Positions 33,339 to 42,690 of a stretch of 64,000 nucleotides of DNA are shown here, piece by piece. Positions within the stretch are counted from its first letter, which is position 1. The number at the start of each line of letters is the position of its first letter. The notes beneath the pieces were generated by a model that was not told where the DNA came from, ran no database searches, and saw only the letters and a program-made list of their open reading frames with translations. Source of the stretch: Hymenobacter wooponensis (lineage in GTDB: Bacteria; Bacteroidota; Bacteroidia; Cytophagales; Hymenobacteraceae); the NCBI RefSeq assembly GCF_004745865.1, contig NZ_SRKZ01000004.1, positions 372,001-436,000 on the forward strand, given 5' to 3'. The translations under genes were made by a program, and so were the position numbers.

Positions 33339-34442
33339 ATGGCAGCTTCTCTTCCAATAGCAAAAACGAAAACCACTTGGCAGCGCGCGTGGACGGTGGT
33401 TATCCATGTGGCGTCGTGGGTGGGGGTGGCTACCATTCCGCGGCTGCTTTCCACCAATCCGCCGCCATTCCAGCCAGGGTTTCTCATTCCTCCCCTCCTG
33501 CTGGCAGGTTTCTTTTACCTGAACTACCACATCCTGATTCCGCAGCTGTTCGCTAAGCGGCGGTTTCTGGCCTACTTCGGGGTGGTGCTAGTGTTGCTAG
33601 GCCTGTTCTATTGGCCCTTCATTTCGCGCGCAGCCGGCATTACCAAACGCCCTTCTCGGCCCCATCGCACCGAAATAGTGGTGGGCCGGCCCGGCGAAAC
33701 GGGTCAGCTCAGACACTCCCGGCCGCCCCAGGGCATCTGGATGATCGGGATTCTGGTGTGGATTATCAGCAGTGGCCTACGCATCACGAGTGAGTGGTTT
33801 GAAACCGAGCGGGCCCGCCGGGAGCTGCAGAACAACCACCTTACGGCGGAACTGGCTTTTCTGAAGTCGCAGGTCAGCCCGCACTTCCTGTTTAACACGC
33901 TCAACAACATCTATTCCTTGGCCCAGCTTAAGGCCGATGAAGCACCGGAAGCCATTTTGCAGCTTTCCCAGCTGATGCGGTACATGCTGTATGAGTCGGC
34001 GGCGCCGCGGGTGCCGCTAGAGCGGGAGGTGGCCTACGTGCGCACCTATATAGATCTGCAGCGCCTGCGCCTCACCCCTGAGCAGGCCGACATTAGCTTT
34101 ACGGTGGAAGGCAACCTCAATGGCTGCATGATTGAGCCTATGTTGCTGATTCCGTTCGTGGAAAACGCCTTTAAGCACGGTATTAGCGCCCGGCACCCGT
34201 CCAAGATTGCCGTAGAGCTGGCGGTGGTGGGGCAGCAGCTCCAGTTTAACGTAACCAACACCCGGTTTCCGGAGGCCAAAGCCGACCACGACCCCAACTC
34301 GGGCATTGGGCTGCCCAACGTGCAGCAGCGCCTAGCCCTGCTCTACCCCGACCGCTACCAACTCCAACTAGATCAAACGCCCACCGAATACTCGGTGGCC
34401 TTAACCCTGACGATGGCCTATGCTCCGCTGCCTGTTAGTTGA
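33339..34442 (+). CDS. LytS/YehU-type sensor histidine kinase
   Basis: The 367-residue kinase has transmembrane helices near 25-45, 50-70, 78-98 and 130-150. The cytosolic His_kinase domain (PF06580) has His182 in SPHFLFNTLNNIY, RYMLYES, an N-box FVENAFKHG and a G-box SGIGLPNVQQRL. It autophosphorylates and passes phosphate to the LytTR regulator that overlaps its end by 23 bases, so they form one translationally coupled two-component system. The signal is unknown. Confidence 0.92.
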   Translation: MAASLPIAKTKTTWQRAWTVVIHVASWVGVATIPRLLSTNPPPFQPGFLIPPLLLAGFFYLNYHILIPQLFAKRRFLAYFGVVLVLLGLFYWPFISRAAGITKRPSRPHRTEIVVGRPGETGQLRHSRPPQGIWMIGILVWIISSGLRITSEWFETERARRELQNNHLTAELAFLKSQVSPHFLFNTLNNIYSLAQLKADEAPEAILQLSQLMRYMLYESAAPRVPLEREVAYVRTYIDLQRLRLTPEQADISFTVEGNLNGCMIEPMLLIPFVENAFKHGISARHPSKIAVELAVVGQQLQFNVTNTRFPEAKADHDPNSGIGLPNVQQRLALLYPDRYQLQLDQTPTEYSVALTLTMAYAPLPVS

Positions 34443-35154
34443 TGATGAACCCCTGGCGCTACGCCTGCTCACGAGCTACGTGGAGCGCGTGCCCTTTCTG
34501 GAGCTGGTAGGCACCTGCCGCAGCGCCCTGGAGGCCATGACGGTGCTGCAGCAGGAGAGCGTGGATGTGCTCTTTCTGGACATTCAGATGCCCGACCTGA
34601 CGGGCGTGGAGTTTGTGCGCACGCTCCGCCCCGAGGCGCTGGTCATCTTCACCACGGCCTATGAGGCCTACGCACTGGAAGGCTTCAACCTCAACGCCGT
34701 TGATTACTTAGTGAAGCCGTTTGCCTTCGACCGTTTTGTGCAGGCCGCCCAAAAAGCCCAGGACCGCCTACAGGCACGCCGGCCCACGGACACTGCCGCT
34801 CCTACCCCGGCACCGCCCGCGCCAACTCCTACCGATGATTTCATCTTCGTGAAGGCTGATTACCACACTCAGCGCATCAACCTGCGCGATATCCGGTACC
34901 TGGAAGGCCTCAAAGACTACATCAAGATTTACACCGGTGGCAAGCCCGTGCTCACGCTCAACTCCCTAAAAGCCTTCGAAGACCGCCTACCCTCCCAGGA
35001 CTTCGTGCGCGTGCATCGCTCCTATATCGTAGCCCTGAGCTGGATCGATTCCATCCGCAAAAACCGTATCTACCTCGGCGACGCTATCATCCCCATCGGC
35101 GACTCCTACGCCGACGCCTTCCACAAGCTCATCGAGGAGCGCAACATGCACTAG
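34420..35154 (+). CDS. LytTR-family response regulator
   Basis: The 244-residue protein has a receiver domain at about 1-120 (LVDDE, phospho-acceptor Asp54 in FLDIQMPD, FTTAYEAYALEGF, DYLVKPF), then a Pro/Ala/Thr linker (about 125-142) and a LytTR DNA-binding domain (about 143-240, with RINLRDIRYLEGLKDYIKIY and FVRVHRSYIV). It binds direct repeats upstream of target genes; targets are unknown. Its start lies inside the kinase gene. Confidence 0.93.
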   Translation: MLRCLLVDDEPLALRLLTSYVERVPFLELVGTCRSALEAMTVLQQESVDVLFLDIQMPDLTGVEFVRTLRPEALVIFTTAYEAYALEGFNLNAVDYLVKPFAFDRFVQAAQKAQDRLQARRPTDTAAPTPAPPAPTPTDDFIFVKADYHTQRINLRDIRYLEGLKDYIKIYTGGKPVLTLNSLKAFEDRLPSQDFVRVHRSYIVALSWIDSIRKNRIYLGDAIIPIGDSYADAFHKLIEERNMH

Positions 35155-35193
35155 CGGTGAGTGAAATAGTGATTGAGTGAAGTGGCCTAGGCC

Positions 35194-35383
35194 TGTTATT
35201 GCGAGGAGACCCGACATTCCACGCAGCAAGCGTCGGCAATCTTTCCTTCACGTTGCCCAAACCACTTATAGCGCTAAAAGCCCTTACCTCCTTAATGGAC
35301 GTAAGGGCTTTTCTAGTTTCAGCAGACGTATTGCAAGCTTCGCCGTCCTGCTGGTGCTTCGTCCTGCGTCCTCGCAATGACAG
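35194..35383. repeat. Interspersed palindromic element enclosing a terminator
   Basis: ATTGCGAGGA at 35198-35207 and its complement TCCTCGCAAT at 35369-35378 bracket the spacer, with a 12-bp terminator stem (35276-35287 with 35301-35312) in between. A diverged relative ending in CTCGCAATGACA lies at 39028-39102, so this looks like a REP-like family. Confidence 0.5.
35276..35312. terminator. Bidirectional terminator after the LytTR gene
   Basis: A perfect 12-bp stem with a 13-base loop, flanked by AAAA and TTTT. Its core is identical to that of the pfkA terminator. Confidence 0.88.
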
Positions 35384-35399
35384 TTCTTACTATCCATCC

Positions 35400-36737
35400 C
35401 TACCTCACCCGCGTGAGGTAGAGGCCTAGGCGGATGGGGTTCGTGGTGTGCTTGGTGCCCCCCAGCACTACACGCTCTGGGGTAGCCGCAGAATTGGGGG
35501 CGAGTAGAATGCCGGTGTTATCTATTCGCCGGTCGAGCACTGCCTCAATGTAGGGCGTGAGGGCGAGGGTGTAGCTACCCTGCTCCAGGTTGGTTTTGGC
35601 AGAAGTGGAGCGGTTGTAGGTTGCCGTTACACTACTGCCGTCGAGGTTAGTGATATATGCACCCGAATGGTTCCCACGGTCGGTGAGCTGGGCAGTGAGG
35701 GAGCTGGGCGGCGCCAGATACCGGCTCTCAGTACCGGTTACGGTTTCGAGGGTAAGCTGGGCCGAATTGAGCACCCAGGTACCCGTCAGGTTCTTCAGAT
35801 CCAGCAGGTACGGAACTTCTACCTTGGTTTGCAGGCCTAGGCCACCCTGAATGTAGGATTCGGCGGCGGTGTGGGCACTAAGCACCGCTTGACGGGTGGC
35901 AGTCAGGGAGCTGAGCAGGGTGGCGCGGCGGTCGGCCTGCAGCTGGTAGAAATGGCGTGCACCACTTTCGCCAGTGAAGCCATATAGCAGAGCTTCGCTG
36001 GGCGCGCTGGGCAGGTGGTAGTAAAGCCGCAACGCTGTTTCGCTGGAGGCAGCGGTGAAGCGCAGCAGGGCTGCGTTATCAGTTGTTGAAGGCGTAAGGG
36101 CCAAGCCCGGCAGCCGTGCTTCCAGCTCCTCATCGGTGCTGAGCTGCCGGTTGATACCAGCCGTTAGCAGCTCCTGGCCCAGCGCCGCATTTAGTTGGAT
36201 GCGCAATGAGCCAAGCACTGACCTGGCCCGGAAGCTACGCGTGCCTAATGGCGCGGGGGCGTACGTCCGGCTGTTGAGGGCGTAGTAGGTGGTATTGGGC
36301 CGGAGCGCCTCACTGAGGCGGTGTACCTCCAGGTGCTGCACCTGGGTGGTGTCGCCGTAGCGGTACGTGTCGGTGGGCAGCACCAGCACCAGGGAGTCGA
36401 ACTGCGCGGTGGCGGCGGGCGTGAACGTGCTGCCACTCAAGCCCAGTCGCAGGTAGCTGCGGGCGGTGATGGTGCCCAGTCGGTCGTCCTGGTACTGGCC
36501 TACCATCAGGTAGCTGCTGGAAGACGTTGGCACCGAATCGACGAGCACCGTGGAAGTGCGCACTGTGAGCGTATCTACGTACACGGTGCCCGTCACTGGA
36601 TTTACCTCCCGCTCTTCGGTCAAGCTAGTCGTTGTCTCGCAGGCCGTGAGCAGCCCCGGCACCACCAGAACCAACAGGGCTCCGGCGCGCCGGGCCCACT
36701 GCCGGCAGGTAGTCAGCAGCTTACTCACTTTCAGCAT
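35400..36737 (-). CDS. DUF4270 family lipoprotein
   Basis: From the ATG at 36737 the product is 445 aa with a lipoprotein signal peptide ending LLTAC. The mature protein is beta-rich with the DUF4270 pattern: an early SSSYLMVGQYQDDRLGTITARSYLRL, then FDSLVLVLPTDTYRYGD, and a C-terminal GILLAPNSAATPERVVLGG. DUF4270 proteins are surface or periplasmic lipoproteins typical of Bacteroidota with unknown function. Its start lies 14 bases inside the end of the kelch gene, so the two are translationally coupled. An in-frame ATG at 36761 is also possible. Confidence 0.82.
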   Translation of the reverse strand: MLKVSKLLTTCRQWARRAGALLVLVVPGLLTACETTTSLTEEREVNPVTGTVYVDTLTVRTSTVLVDSVPTSSSSYLMVGQYQDDRLGTITARSYLRLGLSGSTFTPAATAQFDSLVLVLPTDTYRYGDTTQVQHLEVHRLSEALRPNTTYYALNSRTYAPAPLGTRSFRARSVLGSLRIQLNAALGQELLTAGINRQLSTDEELEARLPGLALTPSTTDNAALLRFTAASSETALRLYYHLPSAPSEALLYGFTGESGARHFYQLQADRRATLLSSLTATRQAVLSAHTAAESYIQGGLGLQTKVEVPYLLDLKNLTGTWVLNSAQLTLETVTGTESRYLAPPSSLTAQLTDRGNHSGAYITNLDGSSVTATYNRSTSAKTNLEQGSYTLALTPYIEAVLDRRIDNTGILLAPNSAATPERVVLGGTKHTTNPIRLGLYLTRVR

Positions 36738-37719
36738 CGGGAGCGAGTTGCCAGAAATCATCGAGGCGGGTGCTACCCGTGGTGCCCAGGCCTACATAGC
36801 CCAAATCGCCGAGCCCGAAGGCAATGGCCTGAGTACGTGCCACACCTGCAAAACTAGTTTTCTGCGTCCAGGTATCTTCAGAGGGATTGTACCCCCAGCA
36901 GTCGGAGAGGTTGCCGCTATTGGTTCCCAGGGCCACATAGCCCAGGTTGTTTACCACGAAGCTTACGGCATTGGAGCGAGGCAGAGCGCTGTAGTCATAG
37001 TCCTCGTCGGTGTTGTTGGTGAGGCTGCGGCGCTCCGTCCACTGCTCGGTGGCGGGGTTGTAGGCCCACACATCGGTCTGCACAAGGCCATTGTCGGAGC
37101 CGGTCAGGATGTAGCCGGTGCCGTCGAGCGTGAAGCCAACGGCGCCCAGGCGCTTATTGCCGCCGAAGCTGGGCTTCTGCGTCCAAGCATCGGTGCTGGG
37201 GTCATACTGCCAGAAGTCCTTCTTGAAATTTCCGTCGTAGCCAGTCCCGATATAGCCTTTGCCGTCAATGGACAGGCCTACGGCGGCGTAACGGGCCGAG
37301 CCAGTGAAATCCGCTTTTTGGGTCCATTGGTTGGTGGCGGGGTCGTACTGGTAGAAATCTTTGAGGCGGTTTACGCCGTCGTAGCCGGTGCCCACGTAGC
37401 CCTTGCCGCCGGCCTCAAACGCCACGGCCTGGTAGCGGGCTACGCCAGGAAAATCGGCAATCTGGCGCCAGGTGTTGGTAGCGGGCGTGTACTCCCAGAA
37501 GTCCTGAAACCTGTCGGTGCCATCGGTACCCAGGCCCACGTAGGCCTTGCCATTGATGGTGAAGCTGACGGCCCCGCTGCGGGCCAGTCCTTCAAATTGG
37601 GAGCGGCTGGTCCAGTCGCCCAGTATCTCGCTGTCGGGGTCGGTGTCGTCGTTGTTGCAGGCGGTCAGGTTCCAGGTGAGTAGTAGCAGGAGCCACAGCA
37701 ACAGGCGGGGTCGTTTCAT
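36721..37719 (-). CDS. Kelch-repeat lipoprotein
   Basis: From ATG 37719 the product is 332 aa with a lipoprotein signal peptide (WNLTAC lipobox). About six kelch repeats follow, each with a GYVG(T/L)G turn, an F-Y/W-YDP-T segment and a TW(T/R)Q strand, so it folds as a beta propeller. Together with the coupled DUF4270 gene it probably forms a surface lipoprotein pair, as often seen in Bacteroidota. The open frame extends to 37845, but only the internal ATG gives a signal peptide. Confidence 0.85.
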   Translation of the reverse strand: MKRPRLLLWLLLLLTWNLTACNNDDTDPDSEILGDWTSRSQFEGLARSGAVSFTINGKAYVGLGTDGTDRFQDFWEYTPATNTWRQIADFPGVARYQAVAFEAGGKGYVGTGYDGVNRLKDFYQYDPATNQWTQKADFTGSARYAAVGLSIDGKGYIGTGYDGNFKKDFWQYDPSTDAWTQKPSFGGNKRLGAVGFTLDGTGYILTGSDNGLVQTDVWAYNPATEQWTERRSLTNNTDEDYDYSALPRSNAVSFVVNNLGYVALGTNSGNLSDCWGYNPSEDTWTQKTSFAGVARTQAIAFGLGDLGYVGLGTTGSTRLDDFWQLAPDAESE

Positions 37720-38108
37720 AAAAAAGTAGGTTGGTGTTTGACCGGGAGAGCTCCCAGCTGGCCCGGCAGGTTGCACTGAAAAGTTGCTCCTAGGCCGCTG
37801 CAAACCTATTTCAGACCTCACGCCCCTTGAAGTTATCTCTACCAACCCGGCACTTCCCCAGACGACCCGGTCGTTTCTATCGGCAGAACGGCCACGAAAA
37901 AAAGTGCGGTTTTACTGAAAAAAGTTTGAGAAAAGAAGGCCTGAGCTCTGGCCCCCTGTTCTGCTGTTGAGGCTTGGTGCCCAGGTTCGGCTAGGCTGCG
38001 CGGGTTGGCCGCCTAGCCCACTCCTGCTCACACAAGCCCGCCCTACCCCAGCAGCAGGTTCTGCCGTACGCTACCTTGCCATCGTTTATCTGCGCCTCCC
38101 TCACGCCA
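37720..38108. other. Divergent promoter region
   Basis: This 389-base spacer lies between the minus-strand kelch gene and the plus-strand deacetylase gene. It includes an A-rich stretch around 37897-37930. I see no ORF, repeat or confident promoter boxes. Confidence 0.45.
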
Positions 38109-39011
38109 ATGCCTTGCCTCGCCTCTTCGGAACGTTATAGTATCTCCTTGCCCAATGGCCACCGCTTCCCCATCGCTAAGTATGAGCTCATTCGGGAGCA
38201 GCTGCTGTGGCAGGGCATTGCGCCGGCCAGCGACATCTACGACCCCGGCCTGGCAGCCGAAGAAGACATTTTGCGGGTGCATTCCCCTAACTACTGGTAC
38301 CGCGTGCGAGACCTGCAGCTGACGCCCACCGAGGTGCGCCGCCTAGGTCTCCCCCAAAGCCCCGAGCTGGTGCGCCGCTCCCTCAGCAGCGTGGCTGGCA
38401 CCGTAGAATCATCGCGGCGGGCCCTGCGCGACGGTATTGGCCTGAGCCTCGCGGGTGGCACCCACCACGCATTCCGCGACCGGGGCGAGGGGTTTTGTGT
38501 GCTCAATGACATTGCCGTGGCCGCTGCCCGCCTGCTCCACCACGGCGAGGCCCAACAGATTCTGGTGGTAGATCTGGACGTCCACCAGGGCGACGGCACA
38601 GCCAGCATCTTCCAGAATGAGCCGCGCGTGTTCACGTTTTCCATGCACGCCGGCGCTAACTACCCACTGCGCAAAGAGCACTCCGACCTTGACATTGCGC
38701 TAGACTTGGGCACTGAAGACGATACGTATCTGCAAATTCTGCGCGACACGCTACCCCGGCTGCTAGGCCAGGTACGGCCCGATTTTATCTTCTTCCAGGC
38801 TGGGGTTGATGTGCTGGCAACCGACAAGCTCGGCAAGCTTGCCCTTACCCAGGAAGGGTGCCGCCAGCGCGACGAGCTAGTGTTAGGCCTTTGCCACCAG
38901 CATCGCCTGCCCGTGGCCGTGAGCATGGGCGGCGGCTACTCCGAGCGCCTATCGGATATCGTAGATGCCCACTGCAACACATTTCGGGTGGCCTACGAGG
39001 TGTTTGGATGA
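38109..39011 (+). CDS. Histone deacetylase family protein
   Basis: The 300-residue protein of the arginase-deacetylase fold is a zinc-dependent amidohydrolase acting on acetylated lysine or small acetylated amines. Visible motifs are LAGGTHHAFRDRGEGFCVLND (active-site histidines), VVDLDVHQGDGTA (zinc ligands Asp and His), FSMHAGANYPL, FQAGVDVLATDKLG (zinc-ligand Asp) and MGGGY (transition-state Tyr). It resembles bacterial AcuC/HDAC-like proteins. The start chosen is ATG 38109; another lies at 38076. The substrate is unknown. Confidence 0.92.
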   Translation: MPCLASSERYSISLPNGHRFPIAKYELIREQLLWQGIAPASDIYDPGLAAEEDILRVHSPNYWYRVRDLQLTPTEVRRLGLPQSPELVRRSLSSVAGTVESSRRALRDGIGLSLAGGTHHAFRDRGEGFCVLNDIAVAAARLLHHGEAQQILVVDLDVHQGDGTASIFQNEPRVFTFSMHAGANYPLRKEHSDLDIALDLGTEDDTYLQILRDTLPRLLGQVRPDFIFFQAGVDVLATDKLGKLALTQEGCRQRDELVLGLCHQHRLPVAVSMGGGYSERLSDIVDAHCNTFRVAYEVFG

Positions 39012-39027
39012 GTTGTACGCCACCTAT

Positions 39028-39102
39028 CATTACGCGGTCAGCGAGGAATCTGGAGCAACTAGCAAGGAAATAAGTCAGATGTCTCGCTGCTCTCGCAATG
39101 AC
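39028..39102. repeat. Diverged interspersed element
   Basis: A spacer segment starts CATTACGCGGTCAGCGAGGA and ends CTCGCTGCTCTCGCAATGACA. Its ends resemble the ATTGCGAGGA family at 35194-35383 in opposite orientations, but pairing is imperfect. Confidence 0.35.
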
Positions 39103-39122
39103 AAACCAAGCGGCTAGGCCAG

Positions 39123-39151
39123 TTGCGCCAAGCATGGGCAGCTTACCTTTG
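39123..39151 (+). promoter_or_regulatory. Promoter giving a probable leaderless mRNA
   Basis: TTG at 39123-39125, an 18-base spacer and TACCTTTG at 39144-39151 match the -33/-7 promoter closely. The ATG begins at 39156, only four bases after the -7 box, so transcription would start at or next to the start codon. Confidence 0.7.
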
Positions 39152-39155
39152 TATC

Positions 39156-40178
39156 ATGAATCTGCACAACCCAACCACCGACTTACCTGCCGCTAATTCT
39201 TTGCCCATCTCGGCGCCGGCTGAGGCCCCGGGCACGCCAGCGCAGCAGGCGTTTCGGGAGGCGGTAGCGCAAGTGGAAGGGCTGCGGCAGCGCCTGCGGG
39301 AGTTGCAGGTGGAGCAGGCCGAAGCCCGGCGCCGCTACTGGCAGCAAGTGGGCCCGGTGGCGGAAGCGGTGGTAAAGGTGCGCCAGCGGCTTTTTGCTCC
39401 GTTAGAGGAGGCACTGCTGCTCGGGTTCTTCAGCCGCGCCGAGGAGCAGCAGATTACCGGCGTTATTGTAGGCAATGCCCGTTCCCTGCAAGACCGATTT
39501 GGGGAAGATGCTGCCGATATCCTGCGCAAGTACGCTCCCCGCCGCCGCACAGACCTAGATGAGGACGAAACGTCACCGGCCGCCGAAGCCAACACTGCGC
39601 CTCCTACCATCGACCCTACCCTCCCTCCGCACGAGCAGGCGGCCCAAGCCGCCCGGGCTCGGCGTAAATCCAAAGCGCAGAAAGCCCAGGACGCGGCGGA
39701 GCAAGCCGCCCGCGAGCAGCAGCAAAGCCTCCTCACCAATACCAAAACGCTCTACCGCCAGCTAGCCCGCACCCACCACCCCGACCTAGAGCGCGACCCC
39801 GCTGCCCAGCAGCAGAAAACCCTGCTGATGCAGCGCATCACGGAGGCCTACGAGGCCAACGACCTCTACACGCTACTTCAGCTACTCTCCGAGTCGGCGC
39901 CCACCGCTGCCACCGATGACACCGTGCTGACCCGTTACACCCAGGCGCTACACCAGCAGCAAACGGAGCTGAAGCAGCAGCTCAACGCCCTCAAATACGG
40001 CGACAACGGTTTCTCCGGTAGTACCGGCAAAAAGCGGGAGCAGGAAATCCGCCACCTCAAGCGCCACCTACGCGCGGAAGCCGAGTACCTGGAGCACATC
40101 TTCCACCTCATTCAGGAGCCCACTGGCCTACGCGAGGTGCTGAAGGAGCTGGCCGCGGAAGGGCATGAAAGTATCTAG
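39156..40178 (+). CDS. J-domain protein
   Basis: The 340-residue cytosolic protein has an N-terminal coiled coil (about 30-75), an Ala/Arg/Lys-rich middle, and a J-domain-like stretch at about 190-250: LYRQLARTHHPDLERDPAAQQQKTLLMQRITEAYEANDLYTLLQLL. The HPD triad that triggers Hsp70 ATPase is present. A second coiled region follows. J proteins recruit DnaK to clients; the client is unknown. The start is fixed by the promoter, which overlaps any earlier ATG. Confidence 0.78.
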   Translation: MNLHNPTTDLPAANSLPISAPAEAPGTPAQQAFREAVAQVEGLRQRLRELQVEQAEARRRYWQQVGPVAEAVVKVRQRLFAPLEEALLLGFFSRAEEQQITGVIVGNARSLQDRFGEDAADILRKYAPRRRTDLDEDETSPAAEANTAPPTIDPTLPPHEQAAQAARARRKSKAQKAQDAAEQAAREQQQSLLTNTKTLYRQLARTHHPDLERDPAAQQQKTLLMQRITEAYEANDLYTLLQLLSESAPTAATDDTVLTRYTQALHQQQTELKQQLNALKYGDNGFSGSTGKKREQEIRHLKRHLRAEAEYLEHIFHLIQEPTGLREVLKELAAEGHESI

Positions 40179-40189
40179 GCCTATCGAAT

Positions 40190-41647
40190 CTACTTTTCTT
40201 CCTGATAGAGCGGCGGCACGGGCAGCTTAAATATATCTCGGAGGGCACGGCTGGCGGCGTGGTAGCCGCACATGCCGTGCACGCCCCCACCGGGCGGTGT
40301 AGAAGAAGAGCATAGGTACAAACCGGCTGCCGACGTACGGTACGGCGACGCCCGCAGGGCTGGGCGCGTGAACAACTGGCCAATATCTAGCGTGCCGCCG
40401 TTGATGTCGCCGCCCACGTAGTTGGGGTTGTGCTCCTGCATCTGCGCCGTATCGAAAGTATGCCGGCCGATGATACGGTCGCGGAAGCCAGGCGCGAAAC
40501 GCTCCACCTGCCGTTCAATGGCATCGGTCATGTTTACGCGTGAGCCATTGGGTACGTGGCAGTAGGCCCACGCGGTATGCTTGCCGGCGGGGGCGCGGGT
40601 GGCGTCGAATAGGCTCTGCTGGGCCAGCAGCACAAACGGCCGCTCTGGGTGCTGCCCTTGTGAAATGGCGTGCTCACTGGCCTGAATTTCCTCCAGCGTA
40701 TTGCCCAGGTGCACGGTGCCAGCCTGGGTACACTCAGAAGCAGTCCACGGGATGGGGCCATCCAGCGCCCAATCAATTTTATACACGCCCCAACCGTAGC
40801 GGTAGCGCCGTAGCTGCCACTGATAGATGGCTGAAAACCGGTGCCCCGCAATCTGCAGCAGCTGAGCCGGCGTCACATCAAACAGTACCGCCTTCGACGA
40901 GGGTAGTTGGCTCAGGCTCTTCACGTAGGTATTGGTTTCCACCTTGCCGCCCAGCGCTTTGAAGTGCGCCACCAATGCATCGGCAATAGCTTGAGAACCT
41001 CCTTTGGGCAGGGGCCAGCCTTTCCGATGCGCCGCAATCAACAACACCAGGCCTATTGCGGCGGTGGTAGGGTTGGTAAGGGGCTGAATAGAGTGGGCCG
41101 CCATTCCAGCGAAAAGCCCACGGGCTTCCTTGGTCTGAAAGCGCCCCGCCAACATAGTAGCCGGCTGCAGCGCCGACAGCCCAAACTGCGCCATGTCTAG
41201 CGGGTGGCGCGGGATGCTCAGAGGGGCCAGCACGTCGGGCGCAATACCCGGCCATGCCTGCACTAGTGGCTCCAGCAGCCGCTGATATGCGCGCTCATCC
41301 TGGCCTAGGCCCCGGGCTGTTTCCGCTAGGGAGGTAATGACCGCTGCGGCCGTGCCATCATCAAAGGGGTGGGCAGCGGCCACCGGGGGCGTAATGTACT
41401 CTAGCCCATATTGGGCCAGCGGCAGCGTTTGAAAATAGGGCGAGGCGGCGGCTAACGGGTGAATTGCCGAACAAATATCATGACGGAAGCCCGGTAGCGT
41501 CAGTTCCGCGGTGCGTAGGCCACCACCCAGCGTTTCTTTCCCTTCAAGCAGTAATACGGAAAGGCCCGCTTGCTGCAGCACAATGGCGGCTGCCAGCCCA
41601 TTGGGCCCGGAGCCTACTACTACCGCATCATATTCTGGCTTCGTCAT
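40190..41647 (-). CDS. FAD-dependent oxidoreductase, phytoene-desaturase-like
   Basis: The 485-residue protein has an N-terminal dinucleotide-binding VVVGSGPNGLAAAIVLQQAGLSVLLLEG (GxGxxG), GGLRTAELTLPGFRHDICSAIHP, and a C-terminal FAD motif with TSAAGLYLCSSSTPPGGGVHGMCGYHAA. This is the pattern of the carotenoid desaturase/amine oxidase superfamily. No carotenoid genes are adjacent, so the substrate is open. The frame extends to 41728, but the fold starts at the ATG at 41647. Confidence 0.87.
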   Translation of the reverse strand: MTKPEYDAVVVGSGPNGLAAAIVLQQAGLSVLLLEGKETLGGGLRTAELTLPGFRHDICSAIHPLAAASPYFQTLPLAQYGLEYITPPVAAAHPFDDGTAAAVITSLAETARGLGQDERAYQRLLEPLVQAWPGIAPDVLAPLSIPRHPLDMAQFGLSALQPATMLAGRFQTKEARGLFAGMAAHSIQPLTNPTTAAIGLVLLIAAHRKGWPLPKGGSQAIADALVAHFKALGGKVETNTYVKSLSQLPSSKAVLFDVTPAQLLQIAGHRFSAIYQWQLRRYRYGWGVYKIDWALDGPIPWTASECTQAGTVHLGNTLEEIQASEHAISQGQHPERPFVLLAQQSLFDATRAPAGKHTAWAYCHVPNGSRVNMTDAIERQVERFAPGFRDRIIGRHTFDTAQMQEHNPNYVGGDINGGTLDIGQLFTRPALRASPYRTSAAGLYLCSSSTPPGGGVHGMCGYHAASRALRDIFKLPVPPLYQEEK

Positions 41648-41808
41648 GCAAGCAGACCTAGTTACACTGGTTGTTCCCACTTGCTGCGTGGGCTGGTAGT
41701 AAAGAAGTATCCGTAGGAGAATGTTCAAGCGGGCTGCACTAGGCTTTCTCCATGCGTTTCATCTAGGAGTACCCTTATTAGAACAACCTGCTGACTACAT
41801 TTTCCTGC

Positions 41809-42690
41809 TTAGCGCAAGAACTCTACTATCTGCTTGATTACCCCAGCATCGCGCATGACGCCGTTGTGGCCTAGGCCAGTGGTAGGACGAAAATTTAGGC
41901 CCGGCCAGTTGGCGGCTATTTCCTCGGCTTCCGCGAAGGGAATACTTTCATCGGCGAAATCGTGAAACAGCATTGCCTGATCTGTGGGTAAGGTGCGGCC
42001 CGTCTTAATCAAGCTGAAGCTTTCGGCATCGCGGCCGTGTTGCTCCTGAATGTAGCGCCGCATGCGCTGTACTACGGCTTGGGGCAAGTGCAGCAACTGA
42101 GCAAACCGCTGCGCCACCGCGGTAGTACTTCCCGGTGCGGCCAATAGCACCAGCCGGGGCAGCCGCCCCGTTGTAGCGCGGTTAAACTCCACGGGTATGC
42201 CGGCGGTAGCGGCAGCCCCCAAAGAGTGCGCTACCACGGCGTACACCTCTCCTACTTCGTCGGCCACGGCTTGCACGGCCCGGGCAAAAGCCGGAAGCGT
42301 GGTACGGCTGCCGGCCGACGCGCCGTGCGCTGGGCCATCAAGGGCTACTACCCTAAAGCCGGCGGCTACCAAGCCACGCGCCATCACACCCCAAAAGCTG
42401 GCCCGATGCTCCCACCCATGCACGAGCAGCACAGTTCGGCTGCCCTTAGCGTTCCACTCATACACGGCAACGGCTCCCCGGGGCGTGCTCACCCGGAATT
42501 GCCGCGCCTCCGCCACGGCAGCAGCCTCCCAGTTTTTCTCGGGCAGCTTTCGTGGGGTGGTAAACAGTCGCCAGGCGGCGCCGAAGGCCAGCTCCGTCGA
42601 CAGCGCTGACAACAGCCGAAACTTCCACCGCAGCAGCTTAACAGCAGTTGGAACAGAGGGATTGATAGCAGCTACGGAATGTGAACTCAT
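41809..42690 (-). CDS. Alpha/beta hydrolase
   Basis: The 293-residue protein has an alpha/beta hydrolase core: LLVHGWEHRASFWG (oxyanion loop), the nucleophile Ser in AHSLGAA, and a C-terminal His in GLGHNGVM. The first 50 residues are helical and weakly hydrophobic. Such enzymes hydrolyse esters or amides; the substrate is unknown. The start at 42690 is chosen because the extension to 42738 is not typical. It stands alone. Confidence 0.82.
   Translation of the reverse strand: MSSHSVAAINPSVPTAVKLLRWKFRLLSALSTELAFGAAWRLFTTPRKLPEKNWEAAAVAEARQFRVSTPRGAVAVYEWNAKGSRTVLLVHGWEHRASFWGVMARGLVAAGFRVVALDGPAHGASAGSRTTLPAFARAVQAVADEVGEVYAVVAHSLGAAATAGIPVEFNRATTGRLPRLVLLAAPGSTTAVAQRFAQLLHLPQAVVQRMRRYIQEQHGRDAESFSLIKTGRTLPTDQAMLFHDFADESIPFAEAEEIAANWPGLNFRPTTGLGHNGVMRDAGVIKQIVEFLR

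Noticed and set aside
36550..37683. Plus-strand ORF of 377 codons
   Set aside because: It is antisense to the kelch lipoprotein gene, whose signal peptide and repeats are clear. GC-rich codons leave the opposite frame open.
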